Source of the DNA: an uncultured Lachnospiraceae bacterium
Lineage (GTDB): Bacteria; Bacillota; Clostridia; Lachnospirales; Lachnospiraceae
DNA length: 14,591 nucleotides
Direction: 5' to 3'
NCBI GenBank assembly: GCA_910577675.1
Contig: CAJTOR010000060.1
Coordinates: 1-14,591, forward strand
A program made the position numbers and the translations under genes. The notes under the pieces are model-generated. The model ran no database searches, had not been told where the DNA came from, and was given only the letters and a program-made list of their open reading frames with translations. Position 1 is the stretch's first letter. Every line of letters starts with the position of its first letter. Shown piece by piece: positions 6,162-14,558 of this stretch.

Positions 6162-7391
6162 ATGGACAGTAATAAAGAATTGATTGAGGCATTGAACCAG
6201 ATTGAGAAGGAGAAAGATATCAGCAAGGATATTTTGCTTGAGGCGATCGAGAATTCCCTTCTTGCTGCCTGTAAGAACCAGTACGGGAAATCGGACAATA
6301 TAAAGGTTACGATCAACAGGGATACCGGGGCGTTTGCGGTGTACGCGGAAAAGGAGATTGTCGAGGAGGTCGAGGATCCGGTATTACAGATTTCGCCGGA
6401 GGAGGCAGCCCAGAAATTCCCGAAGAAAAAATATGCGGTCGGCGATATTGTAAATATTGAGGTCACGCCTAAGAACTTTGGGCGCATCGCAGCGCAGAAG
6501 GCGAAGCAGGTTGTGGTGCAGAAAATCCGCGAGGAGGAGAGAAAAGTTCTCTACAACCAGTATTTTGAGAAAGAGCGGGATATTGTGACCGGAATTGTGC
6601 AGCGCTATGTGGGGGAGAATGTAAGTATCAACCTCGGCAAGGTCGATGCAGTACTTACCAAGAACGAGCAGATTGCGGGCGAGCATTTTCGACCGACCGA
6701 GCGTATCAAGCTCTATGTTGTGGAGGTGAAAGACACGACAAAAGGACCGAAGATCACAGTTTCAAGAACCCATCCGGAGTTGGTAAAGCGTCTGTTTGAG
6801 GCGGAGGTAACCGAGGTGCGCGACGGGGTGGTTGAGATCCGCAGTATTTCGCGCGAGGCGGGTGCGAGGACGAAGATGGCGGTGAGTTCCAACGACCCGA
6901 ATGTTGACCCGGTGGGCGCGTGTGTGGGAATTAACGGCGCGCGCGTGAACGCCATTGTCGATGAACTTCGAGGCGAGAAGATTGATATTATTAACTGGAG
7001 TGATGATCCGGCAATCCTGATCCAGAATGCCCTCAGCCCTGCAAAGGTGGTTTCGGTTACCGTGGATGAGGATGAGAAGACGGCCAGGGTGGTAGTCCCA
7101 GGCTATCAGCTCTCCCTTGCAATTGGGCGTGAGGGGCAGAATGCAAGGCTTGCTGCGCGCCTGACCGGCTACAAGATCGATATCAAGAGTGACGGGAACG
7201 ATGACGGTTATTATGACGAGGCATATCAGGACTCATATTATCAGGATGGGTATGCAGGGGATGGCGAAGGCAGCTATCAGGAAGACGGGTATGATGGGGA
7301 GGAATATTCCGGGGAAGGTTTTGAGGAATGGGATGAGGAAAAGGAATATCGCGAGGAAGGGTACGAGGGTGAGGATGACCGGGATATGTGA
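6162..7391 (+). CDS. nusA: Transcription termination/antitermination factor NusA
   Basis: NusA binds RNA polymerase and nascent RNA and modulates pausing, intrinsic termination and antitermination. The 409-residue protein has the N-terminal polymerase-binding domain (1-130), an S1 domain (about 140-205, starting GIVQRYVGENVSINLG), and two KH domains with GxxG loops at GING (256-259) and GREG (322-325). Residues about 343-409 are a Tyr/Gly/Asp/Glu-rich tail with degenerate repeats such as YYQDGYAGDGEGSYQEDGY; there are no E. coli-type acidic repeat domains. I chose the ATG at 6162 (AAAAGG 8 bp upstream); a GTG at 6153 would overlap that site and add three residues. It sits second in the operon after rimP and may control the leader terminator upstream of it. 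Confidence 0.96.
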   Translation: MDSNKELIEALNQIEKEKDISKDILLEAIENSLLAACKNQYGKSDNIKVTINRDTGAFAVYAEKEIVEEVEDPVLQISPEEAAQKFPKKKYAVGDIVNIEVTPKNFGRIAAQKAKQVVVQKIREEERKVLYNQYFEKERDIVTGIVQRYVGENVSINLGKVDAVLTKNEQIAGEHFRPTERIKLYVVEVKDTTKGPKITVSRTHPELVKRLFEAEVTEVRDGVVEIRSISREAGARTKMAVSSNDPNVDPVGACVGINGARVNAIVDELRGEKIDIINWSDDPAILIQNALSPAKVVSVTVDEDEKTARVVVPGYQLSLAIGREGQNARLAARLTGYKIDIKSDGNDDGYYDEAYQDSYYQDGYAGDGEGSYQEDGYDGEEYSGEGFEEWDEEKEYREEGYEGEDDRDM

Positions 7392-7482
7392 CAGGTAAAA
7401 CGGTTGTGTAGCGGGTATTAAACCGCGGATAGGGCGGATTGTGGACGGCAGTTGATTAGCATGCAGGAATGAGGTGGAAGGA

Positions 7483-7761
7483 TTGACAGGAGTTAAAAAA
7501 GTACCGCTCAGGAAGTGCACTGGATGCGGGCAGATGAAGAACAAAAAGGAACTTGTGCGTGTGATCCGCACGCCGGAGGAGGAAATCCTGATCGATACGT
7601 CCGGCAGGAAGAACGGGAGGGGCGCTTATCTGTGTAATTCGCTGGAATGTTTTCTGAAGGCAAAAAAAAGCAGGGGGCTTGAACGTTCGCTAAAAGTGCC
7701 GATCCCGCCGCAGGTGTATGACGCATTGGAGGGCAGGTTGAGGGAAATAAATGGAGAATAG
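7483..7761 (+). CDS. ylxR: YlxR family RNA-binding protein
   Basis: This short basic protein (92 residues from the chosen start) has the family hallmarks: an N-terminal VPLRKCTGCGQMKNKKELVR stretch and the GRKNGRGAYLC loop, followed by a C-terminal helix. YlxR proteins bind RNA; in B. subtilis the homologue has been linked to RNase P (named RnpM). CTGC plus CNSLEC might bind metal, but this is not established. The start is uncertain: TTG at 7483 is preceded by GAGGTGG at a good distance and gives the usual short N-terminus, while GTG at 7474 would lie inside that ribosome binding site. The last 11 bp overlap ylxQ, indicating coupled translation. Confidence 0.88.
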   Translation: MTGVKKVPLRKCTGCGQMKNKKELVRVIRTPEEEILIDTSGRKNGRGAYLCNSLECFLKAKKSRGLERSLKVPIPPQVYDALEGRLREINGE

Positions 7762-8110
7762 TGGGATTACAGGGAAAAATGAGGTTTCTGAGAAAAAGTT
7801 TTATTCCCTGCTCGGGCTCTCGCAGAGGGGCGGGCATATGGCAAGCGGCGAGTTTATGACGGAGAAGGCGGTGAAGGAAGGGAGGGCTTTTTTGTGTATT
7901 GTCGCGGAGGATTCCTCGGACAATACTAAAAAGATGTTCCGGAATATGTGCGGGTTTTACCATGTCCCGTTTTGCTGCTTTTCAGATAAAAATACTTTGG
8001 GGCACAGGATAGGAAAGGAGTTCAGGGCTTCCCTCGCGGTTTTGGATGCGGGGTTGGCAAAGGCGGCCATAGGGTATTTAAGAGCGCTTGGGATCGCGGT
8101 CGCGGATTAG
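7751..8110 (+). CDS. ylxQ: L7Ae/L30e family ribosomal-type protein YlxQ
   Basis: The 119-residue protein belongs by motif and context to the L7Ae/L30e/S12e/Gadd45 fold, whose members bind kink-turn RNA. Visible family traits are YSLLGLSQRGGHMASGEF, the basic helix around EKAVKEGRAFLCIVAEDSSDNTKK, and a C-terminal GLAKAAIGYLRAL helix. The ATG at 7751 lies inside the end of ylxR (11-bp overlap), with GAGGG about 8 bp upstream. Its position between ylxR and infB is standard in Firmicutes. The cellular role is not well defined. The family-average length is about 100 residues; the extra residues are an N-terminal extension of about 15, which is variable in this family. Confidence 0.88.
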   Translation: MENSGITGKNEVSEKKFYSLLGLSQRGGHMASGEFMTEKAVKEGRAFLCIVAEDSSDNTKKMFRNMCGFYHVPFCCFSDKNTLGHRIGKEFRASLAVLDAGLAKAAIGYLRALGIAVAD

Positions 8111-8151
8111 TTGGCTTTGCGCGCTGCAGCAGTGCGGGAACGGAGGTAAGA

Positions 8152-11100
8152 ATGGCGAAAATGAGAATTCATGAGCTGGCGAAAATGCTGACTCAGGCTA
8201 CCAATAAGGAGATATCTTCAAAGGACGTGCAGAGCGCCCTGGCTGCGAACGGTATAGAGGGCAAGACAGCCAGCAGCAATATAGAGGATAAGGAAATTGA
8301 CATTGTAAAAAAATATTTGACACCTAAGAAGGAAGAGAGAATGCCACAGGAAAAGAAAAATAATGAAAAGAGGGCGGAACAGCCCCAGGGGAATGAAAAA
8401 AGGGTGGAGAAGAAACAGGAGAGTGCGCAGGGCAAAAATGCAGAGCGCGTAAAGGAAGAGCATATGCACCAGGAGAAAAAGCAGGAACATGGGGCGGATG
8501 AACGCACCCGCCAGGATAAGAGGCAGGAAGGTAAGAAACAGGAGGAACGCAGGAGCGGCGACCGCAGGGGGGATGACCGCCCACGCCAGAACCGGTCACA
8601 GGGCGACCGCAGAGGTCAGGGTGACCGCACAGACCGCCCGCAAAGTGAGAGATCGGATCGTCCACAGGGTGACCGCAGGGGTCAGGGCGATAGAAGGACG
8701 GATGACCGCAGCAGGTCACAGGGTCAGTATGGCGACCGCAGGGGTCAGGGTGATAGAAGGACGGATGATCGCGGAAGGTCAGACCGCCCACAAGGTGACC
8801 GCCAGGATCGCCCGCAGGGTGATCGGTCAGATAGGCCGCAGGGCGACCGCAGGGGTCAGGGAGATAGAAGACCGGATGACCGCGGCAGGTCGCAGGGGCA
8901 GTATGGTGACCGCAGGAGTCAGGGCGATAGAAGGACGGACGATCGCGGAAGGTCGGACAGGTCGCAGGGTGACAGACCGCAGGGGCAGGGAAACCGCAGG
9001 GGTCAGGGAGATAGAAGACCGGATGACCGCGGCAGGTCGCAGGGACAGTATGGCGACCGCAGACCTGGTCAGGGGAGGCCAGGAGGTTCCCAGGGACCGC
9101 GCGGCGGATTTAATAAGGATGGGGATAAGGATTCCGGGTATAATAATAACCGCGGTTCATACAGCCGTGGCGGACGGGATGGCCGCAGCGGCGAGAAGAG
9201 CAGCATCAAGGCAGATCTTGCAAATGAGTTGACCAAAGAGCAGCGCGCAGCTGCATTCAATGACCGCAGCCGTGATAAGAACCGCGACCGCGGGCGTGAC
9301 CGCGATATGGAGGACGGGGCAGCAAAGATCAAGAAAGACCCGAACCGCAAGGGCGCGTTTATCAAGCCTAAGCCACAGCAGACCACACAGGAGAAGGAGG
9401 ATGAAATCAAGACCATCATCCTGCCGGAGGTTGTGACGATAAAGGAGCTTGCGGAGAAGATGAAGCAGGCACCGGCGGCGCTGGTGAAGAAATTGTTCTT
9501 GGAAGGCAGGATGGTTTCCATCAACCAGGAAATCACATTTGAGGAAGCGGAGGAAATTGCGCTTGGCTTTAACTGCATTGCCGAGAAGGAAGTCGTGGTC
9601 AATGTGGTTGAGGAACTCTTAAAAGAGGCGGAGGAAGATGAATCCCTGATGCAGAAGCGCCCGCCGGTGGTCTGCGTTATGGGGCATGTTGACCACGGTA
9701 AGACATCCCTGCTTGATGCCATTCGTGAAACAAATGTTACAGCGAGGGAAGCAGGGGGCATCACTCAGCATATTGGCGCGTACACGGTGGAGAAGAACGG
9801 GGAGAAGATCACGTTCCTCGATACGCCGGGGCACGAGGCGTTCACCTCAATGCGTATGCGCGGCGCTCAGTCCACGGATATCGCCATTCTGGTGGTGGCG
9901 GCGGATGACGGCGTGATGCCGCAGACCGTGGAGGCAATCAACCATGCCAAGGCGGCGGGCGTGCAGATTATTGTGGCGGTGAACAAGATTGATAAGCCGA
10001 GTGCAAATATTGAGCGCGTAAAGCAGGAGCTTACGGAGCATGAACTTGTCGCCGAGGATTGGGGCGGTGAAACAATCTTTGTTCCGGTTTCGGCGCACAC
10101 GAAGGAAGGTATTGAGCAGTTGCTCGAGATGATATTGCTGACGGCGGAGATGTGCGAGCTTAAAGCGAATCCGAACCGCAATGCGCGCGGTATTGTGATT
10201 GAGGCGGAACTTGACAAGGGGAGGGGGCCTGTTGCGACCATCCTCGTACAGAAGGGGACGCTTCATGTGGGCGACTGTGTGGCGATTGGTTCCGCATACG
10301 GCAAAGTCCGCGCGATGATTGATGACAAGGGCAGGAGGGTGAAGGAGGCGACCCCTTCGACACCGGTTGAGATCCTTGGGTTAAACGATGTCCCGGCAGC
10401 GGGCGAGATATTTATGACGACGAACAATGAGAAGGAAGCGAGGAATATTGCCGAGGCGTTTATTTCGCAGGGCAGGGAGAAACTTCTTGCCGACACGAAG
10501 GCAAAACTCTCGCTTGACGGATTGTTCTCGCAGATTAAGGCGGGCAATATCAAGGAGTTGAATCTGATTGTAAAGGCGGATGTGCAGGGATCGGTGGAAG
10601 CTGTGAAACAGAGCCTGCTAAAGCTTAGCAATGAGGAGGTGGCAGTCCGCATTATCCACGGAGGTGTCGGCGCAATCAACGAGTCGGACGTAACGCTCGC
10701 CAGCGCGTCGAACGCGATTATCATAGGGTTTAACGTGCGCCCGGACAACACAGCAAAGGACATTGCGGATCGCGAGAAGGTGGATGTAAGGCTCTACCGC
10801 GTGATTTACAATGCGATTGAGGATGTTGAGGCGGCGATGAAGGGCATGCTTGACCCGACCTATGAGGAGCAGGTTATCGGGCATGCGGAGGTGCGCCAGA
10901 TATTCCGCGCTTCCGGTCTTGGTGTGATTGCTGGTTCCTATGTACTTGACGGGAAGATTGTCAGGGGATGCTCAGCAAGGATCACGCGTGACGGGGAAAA
11001 GATTTTTGAAGGGGCGCTCGCTTCGTTAAAGCGTTTCAAGGATGATGTGAAGGAGGTTGCCACCGGATATGAATGTGGTCTTGTTTTTGAGAAGTTTAAC

Positions 11101-11157
11101 GACTTGCAGGAATTTGACCAGGTAGAGTTCTACATGATGGTGGAGGTTCCAAGATAA
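8152..11157 (+). CDS. infB: Translation initiation factor IF-2 with a long repetitive linker
   Basis: IF-2 is the GTPase that delivers initiator fMet-tRNA to the 30S subunit and promotes subunit joining. The 1001-residue protein starts with an IF2_N domain (about 4-55), then a Lys/Glu/Gln-rich stretch and an Arg/Gly/Asp/Gln-rich repeat linker to about 308, then a second IF2_N-like domain (about 425-475). The G domain is intact: GHVDHGKT (511-518), Thr538 in GGITQHIG, DTPGHEA (557-563), NKID (611-614) and SAHTKEG (from 647). Domains II, III and C2 follow to the end. GGAGG at 8142-8146 lies 5 bp before the ATG at 8152; an ATG at 8161 is an alternative. The linker makes it far longer than a minimal IF-2 of about 700 residues. 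The TAATG junction overlaps rbfA by 1 bp. Confidence 0.97.
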   Translation: MAKMRIHELAKMLTQATNKEISSKDVQSALAANGIEGKTASSNIEDKEIDIVKKYLTPKKEERMPQEKKNNEKRAEQPQGNEKRVEKKQESAQGKNAERVKEEHMHQEKKQEHGADERTRQDKRQEGKKQEERRSGDRRGDDRPRQNRSQGDRRGQGDRTDRPQSERSDRPQGDRRGQGDRRTDDRSRSQGQYGDRRGQGDRRTDDRGRSDRPQGDRQDRPQGDRSDRPQGDRRGQGDRRPDDRGRSQGQYGDRRSQGDRRTDDRGRSDRSQGDRPQGQGNRRGQGDRRPDDRGRSQGQYGDRRPGQGRPGGSQGPRGGFNKDGDKDSGYNNNRGSYSRGGRDGRSGEKSSIKADLANELTKEQRAAAFNDRSRDKNRDRGRDRDMEDGAAKIKKDPNRKGAFIKPKPQQTTQEKEDEIKTIILPEVVTIKELAEKMKQAPAALVKKLFLEGRMVSINQEITFEEAEEIALGFNCIAEKEVVVNVVEELLKEAEEDESLMQKRPPVVCVMGHVDHGKTSLLDAIRETNVTAREAGGITQHIGAYTVEKNGEKITFLDTPGHEAFTSMRMRGAQSTDIAILVVAADDGVMPQTVEAINHAKAAGVQIIVAVNKIDKPSANIERVKQELTEHELVAEDWGGETIFVPVSAHTKEGIEQLLEMILLTAEMCELKANPNRNARGIVIEAELDKGRGPVATILVQKGTLHVGDCVAIGSAYGKVRAMIDDKGRRVKEATPSTPVEILGLNDVPAAGEIFMTTNNEKEARNIAEAFISQGREKLLADTKAKLSLDGLFSQIKAGNIKELNLIVKADVQGSVEAVKQSLLKLSNEEVAVRIIHGGVGAINESDVTLASASNAIIIGFNVRPDNTAKDIADREKVDVRLYRVIYNAIEDVEAAMKGMLDPTYEEQVIGHAEVRQIFRASGLGVIAGSYVLDGKIVRGCSARITRDGEKIFEGALASLKRFKDDVKEVATGYECGLVFEKFNDLQEFDQVEFYMMVEVPR
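8671..9060 (+). repeat. 63-bp (21-residue) repeat array inside infB
   Basis: Units beginning GACCGCAGG or close variants start at 8671, 8734, 8845, 8908 and 8992, and a last partial unit starts at 9055. Three pairs are exactly 63 bp apart. Between pairs sit 48- and 21-bp insertions of related RPQGDR/RSQGDR text, so the higher-order pattern is an alternating two-unit block. The unit encodes GDRRGQGDRRTDDRGRSQGQY-like text. All spacings are multiples of three, so the frame is kept. Confidence 0.85.
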
Positions 11158-11582
11158 TGAAGAAAAACAGTATTAAGAACACGCGGATCAACCAGGAGGT
11201 ACAGAGGGAACTTGGTATGCTGATCTCGCAGGAATTAAAAGATCCGCGCGTCAATCCGATGACCACGGTGGTCGCGTGCGAGGTCGCACCGGATCTGAAA
11301 ACAGCGAAAGTATATATCAGTGTTCTGGGGGATGAGCAGTCGCAGAAGGATACCCTGGTGGGGTTAAAAAGTGCCGCTCCGTTTTTAAGGAGCGAACTTG
11401 CGCACCGCATCAACCTCCGGAACACGCCGGAGCTTAGGTTTATCGGCGACCAGTCAATTGAGTACGGTGTCAATATGTCGAAATTGATTGATGATGTCAA
11501 CGCCAATCTGCGGGAAGGTGGGGATGATGAGATAAACCCTGATTCCTGGGATGATGGCGAGGGGGAGAGCGAGGAAGAATGA
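11157..11582 (+). CDS. rbfA: 30S ribosome-binding factor RbfA
   Basis: RbfA binds the 30S subunit near the 5' end of 16S rRNA and helps late maturation and cold adaptation. The 141-residue protein has the KH-like fold signatures RINQEVQRELGMLISQELKDPRV (about 10-32), TVVACEVAPDLKTAKVYISVLGD (about 40-62), and LRNTPELRFIGDQSIEYG near 92-109. The last 25 or so residues are an acidic tail (GEGESEEE end) beyond the core domain. Its ATG overlaps the infB stop by 1 bp; GGAGG in the infB 3' end lies 10 bp upstream. The stop overlaps the next start in ATGA. These overlaps indicate translational coupling. Confidence 0.95.
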   Translation: MKKNSIKNTRINQEVQRELGMLISQELKDPRVNPMTTVVACEVAPDLKTAKVYISVLGDEQSQKDTLVGLKSAAPFLRSELAHRINLRNTPELRFIGDQSIEYGVNMSKLIDDVNANLREGGDDEINPDSWDDGEGESEEE

Positions 11583-12562
11583 TGAATGAAACGGAAGGCC
11601 GTCTGCTGGAGGAGGCAGTGCAATCAGCCGGTTCCATCGCCATTGCCGGGCATATCCGCCCGGATGGCGACTGCGTGGGGGCATGTCTTGGGCTGTACAA
11701 TTATCTACAGGAGAATTATAACAGCTCTTTTGATAAGGAGATCACGGTCTATATGGAGGATATCCCGGAGGCTTTCCGGTTCCTGAAAAATTCCGAAAAG
11801 CCCGTCTGGGAATTTTCGCAGAAGAAAAAGTATGATCTTTTTATTGTGCTTGATTGCAGCAGTGAAGACCGGCTGGGAGATGCGCTTGCCTATTTTAAGG
11901 ATGCGGGAAGGACTCTGTGTTTTGACCACCATATCAGCAATGGTGGTTTTGCCGGGGATACCGTACTGCATGCGGACTACAGCTCAACAAGCGAAGTGCT
12001 GTTTACCTGCATGGATGAGAAAAAGATCTCGAAGGCGGTGGCGGAAGCCCTGTACCTTGGGATTGTGCATGATACCGGGGTGTTTAAGCATTCGTGCACT
12101 TCAGAGCAGACCATGATAATTGCAGGAAGGCTTCTTTCCATGGGAGTGGATTCCACAAAGGTAATTGACGGTACATTTTATGAGAAAAGCTATATTGAAA
12201 ACCAGATTCTAGGGCGCTGCCTGATGGAAAGCATGCTTGTTCTTGACGGAAGGGTTATCCTCTCATACTTAAATTATAAGACCATGCGCCTGTATGGTGT
12301 TGTTCCCGCCAATTTAAGCGGGATTATCGACCAGCTCCGCGTGACAAAGGGAACGGAAGTGGCGATCTTTATCTATGAAAGCCAGCCGCAGCATCTGAAG
12401 GTGAGCCTGCGCTCAAACGGGAATGTGGATGTGAGTAAGACGGCAGTATTTTTTGGCGGCGGCGGACACAAGAAGGCAGCGGGCTATGAGGTGCATGGTT
12501 TTATGCATGATGCAATCAACAATCTCCTTGCCGGTATCGAACACCAGCTTGACGGGCAGTAG
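11579..12562 (+). CDS. nrnA: DHH/DHHA1 phosphoesterase, NrnA-type oligoribonuclease / pAp phosphatase
   Basis: NrnA degrades RNA of 2-5 nt and dephosphorylates 3'-phosphoadenosine 5'-phosphate in organisms without Orn. The 327-residue protein has all DHH-family metal ligands: His25, Asp29 and Asp31 in GHIRPDGDCVGA, Asp92 in VLDCSSEDRLGD, the DHH triad at 116-118, and Asp165 in GIVHDTG. The C-terminal DHHA1 substrate domain ends with GGGGHKKAAG (293-302). It overlaps rbfA by 4 bp (ATGA). Position between rbfA and truB is common in Firmicutes. A substrate difference, such as pGpG or pApA, cannot be decided from sequence. Confidence 0.92.
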   Translation: MMNETEGRLLEEAVQSAGSIAIAGHIRPDGDCVGACLGLYNYLQENYNSSFDKEITVYMEDIPEAFRFLKNSEKPVWEFSQKKKYDLFIVLDCSSEDRLGDALAYFKDAGRTLCFDHHISNGGFAGDTVLHADYSSTSEVLFTCMDEKKISKAVAEALYLGIVHDTGVFKHSCTSEQTMIIAGRLLSMGVDSTKVIDGTFYEKSYIENQILGRCLMESMLVLDGRVILSYLNYKTMRLYGVVPANLSGIIDQLRVTKGTEVAIFIYESQPQHLKVSLRSNGNVDVSKTAVFFGGGGHKKAAGYEVHGFMHDAINNLLAGIEHQLDGQ

Positions 12563-12573
12563 TGGGGGATGTG

Positions 12574-13539
12574 ATGGACGGCATTATCAATGTATATAAG
12601 GAGCAGGGTTACACTTCGTTCGACGTGGTGGCAAAGCTGCGCGGCATCCTGAAAGAGAGGCGCATCGGGCACACCGGGACACTCGACCCCGATGCAACAG
12701 GGGTTCTGCCCGTCTGTGTCGGGGCGGCAACAAAAGCCTGCGAACTCCTGCTTGACAAAGACAAGGAATATGAGGCGGTGCTCCTTCTCGGCGTGGAAAC
12801 GGATACGCAGGATATATCGGGGAAAGTGAGAAAAACCCGGACGGTAACTGTAAGTGAAGAGGAAGCCATAAATGCACTTATGTCTTTTGTGGGGACTTAC
12901 GAACAGGTGCCGCCGATGTACTCCGCCCTCAAAGTGGATGGCAGGAAGCTCTGTGAACTTGCCAGGGAGGGAAAGACTGTGGAGCGCGTCCCGCGTCCGG
13001 TCACGATTTATTCCATCGAAGTCCTCGATACCTCGTTTTCTGGCGGGACGGGAGAATGCGGGGAAAAAAACATCCGTTTCCGCGTCACCTGCAGCAAGGG
13101 AACCTATATCCGCACACTCTGCGAGGATGTGGGGAGAAAGCTTTTGTGCGGGGGCTGTATGAAGAGCTTGAAGCGCACAAGGGTCAGTTCGTTTCTGGAG
13201 GAGGGGGCACATACGCTTTCGGAGATTGAAGAACTCTGTGCGGCGGGAAGACTGAAAGAAATACTGATGCCGGTTGACAGGCTCTTTTTGCGTTACCCGG
13301 CACTTTATATGCGTGAGGGTAAGGATGCAAGTCTTTATAACGGGAACAAACTGCGTAAGGAGGAAGTCCTGATAAAAGAGGAGCATTCCGGATCTTCAGA
13401 TTCAGTGCTTTTATCCGGAGATTCCTGCTTTCGCGTCTACGACAGCGGCGGGTGCTTTTATGCACTCTACCGCTATGAACCGGCTCAGGGCTGCTACCGG
13501 AATGTGAAAATGTTTGTGCCGGGTGCAAAGCGGATGTAG
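12574..13539 (+). CDS. truB: tRNA pseudouridine-55 synthase TruB
   Basis: TruB converts uridine 55 in the T-loop of tRNAs to pseudouridine. The 321-residue protein opens with GIINVYKEQGYTSFDVV and has the catalytic motif GHTGTLDPDATGVLP with nucleophile Asp38. It then shows KEYEAVLLLGVETDTQD, PPMYSALKVDG with the family tyrosine, and the CSKGTYIRTLCEDVG segment near 170-184. The C-terminal part (about 225-321) resembles a PUA-type domain and is divergent, with a Ser/Asp-rich insert near 270-285. I chose the ATG at 12574, with GGGGGAT about 3-10 bp upstream; a GTG at 12562 would overlap the nrnA stop. ribF follows after about 36 bp. Confidence 0.95.
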   Translation: MDGIINVYKEQGYTSFDVVAKLRGILKERRIGHTGTLDPDATGVLPVCVGAATKACELLLDKDKEYEAVLLLGVETDTQDISGKVRKTRTVTVSEEEAINALMSFVGTYEQVPPMYSALKVDGRKLCELAREGKTVERVPRPVTIYSIEVLDTSFSGGTGECGEKNIRFRVTCSKGTYIRTLCEDVGRKLLCGGCMKSLKRTRVSSFLEEGAHTLSEIEELCAAGRLKEILMPVDRLFLRYPALYMREGKDASLYNGNKLRKEEVLIKEEHSGSSDSVLLSGDSCFRVYDSGGCFYALYRYEPAQGCYRNVKMFVPGAKRM

Positions 13540-13575
13540 ATAACGCTATATTTTGACAGATACATGGAGAATGAG

Positions 13576-14493
13576 ATGGACAGTATTCGCACAGAGGATT
13601 TTTCCTTGCAGAACACCTGTGTGACGATCGGGAAATTTGACGGGGTACATTTGGGGCATCGCCTGCTACTGGAAAAAATTTACAATAAGAAACAGGAAAC
13701 AGGGGGAAAAAGTGTGGTTTTTACCTTTGATTTCCATCCGGGGATGTTCTTTGGCGGGAATGAAAAGTTGATTTATACGGATCAGGAGAAGGAAGCCATC
13801 CTTAAAGCGTGCGGGGTGGATGTATTGATCGCCTACCCGTTTACCGAAAAGACAAGCGCGATGGAGGCGGAGGATTTTATACGGGAGATTTTAGTCGGGC
13901 GGCTTGGGGCAAGTTTTATTGCGGTCGGCGAGGACAACCGTTTCGGGCATAAGCGCCGCGGTGATGCGGGGATGCTTTTGCGCTATTCGGAGGACTTTGG
14001 CTATGGGCTTTGCGCATGCAGGAAAGTTCAGTATGGGGGGGAGGCTGTTAGCTCCACCCGCATCCGCCGGACAATCCTTTTGGGGGATATGGAGGAGGCG
14101 GGCAGGATGCTCGGTGCCTGCTTTCATATTGCTGGGGAGGTAGGACACGGCAAGAGTCTTGGAAAAACACTGGGGTTCCCGACACTGAACCTGGTTCCGC
14201 CAGCAAAAAAACTGTTACCGCCGAACGGGGTTTATATGACAAGGACAACGCTTCCCGCGGGGGTTTTTGACGGGATAACAAATGTAGGTGTGCGCCCGAG
14301 TGTGGGAGCGCAGGAAAATCCGTGGGTGGAAACCTTCCTGCTCGGGTATGACGGTGAGTGTTACGGGGAAATAGCGAAGGTTGAGTTTTTGCATTTTTGC
14401 CGCCCGGAACAAAATTTTGGGAGTGTTGAAATGCTCAGGCAGCAGATTGCAAGGGATCTTGACGGATGCTATTCATATTTTGGGCACAGGTAA
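13576..14493 (+). CDS. ribF: Bifunctional riboflavin kinase / FAD synthetase RibF
   Basis: RibF phosphorylates riboflavin to FMN and adenylylates FMN to FAD. The N-terminal nucleotidyltransferase domain has TIGKFDGVHLGH (17-28) with the HxGH motif, GEDNRFGHKRRGD, and SSTRIRR (159-165). The C-terminal flavokinase domain has GKTLGFPTLN (196-205) with the PTxN motif, NGVYMT, NVGVRPSV, and Glu252 in WVETFLL. The chosen start gives 305 residues, normal for the family. ATG 13576 has GGAG 6 bp upstream; ATG 13564 has no ribosome binding site but would add only four residues. No FMN riboswitch is visible upstream, which fits its position as a downstream operon member. Confidence 0.95.
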   Translation: MDSIRTEDFSLQNTCVTIGKFDGVHLGHRLLLEKIYNKKQETGGKSVVFTFDFHPGMFFGGNEKLIYTDQEKEAILKACGVDVLIAYPFTEKTSAMEAEDFIREILVGRLGASFIAVGEDNRFGHKRRGDAGMLLRYSEDFGYGLCACRKVQYGGEAVSSTRIRRTILLGDMEEAGRMLGACFHIAGEVGHGKSLGKTLGFPTLNLVPPAKKLLPPNGVYMTRTTLPAGVFDGITNVGVRPSVGAQENPWVETFLLGYDGECYGEIAKVEFLHFCRPEQNFGSVEMLRQQIARDLDGCYSYFGHR

Positions 14494-14510
14494 CATAAGG
14501 CGGGGAGATA

Positions 14511-14558
14511 ATGGGAAAAAGTCACAAAATAAATGACACGGAAATCAATTTTCCATAA
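14511..14558 (+). CDS. Doubtful 15-codon ORF after ribF
   Basis: A good ribosome binding site, GGGGAG at 14502-14506, lies 4 bp before an ATG that opens only 15 codons (MGKSHKINDTEINFP). The frame could be a small peptide, a leader peptide for the next gene, or chance. Its end falls in a weak GGAAA/TTTCC hairpin (14540-14554). I recognise no family. The rest of the tail up to 14591 is AT-rich and holds nothing else I can support. Confidence 0.2.
   Translation: MGKSHKINDTEINFP

Noticed and set aside
8489..9232. 247-residue Arg-rich ORF in another plus frame inside infB
   Set aside because: The 63-bp repeat unit is a multiple of three with few stops, so other frames stay open. It lies wholly inside intact infB.
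12484..13386. 300-residue minus-strand ORF opposite nrnA and truB
   Set aside because: It covers two intact, recognised genes on the other strand and shows no recognisable motif.
13553..13558. TTGACA before ribF as a promoter
   Set aside because: At 16-18 bp spacing there is no acceptable -10 box, and truB-ribF are only 36 bp apart.
13540..13575. FMN riboswitch in front of ribF
   Set aside because: The gap is far too short for the element and no conserved motif is present.
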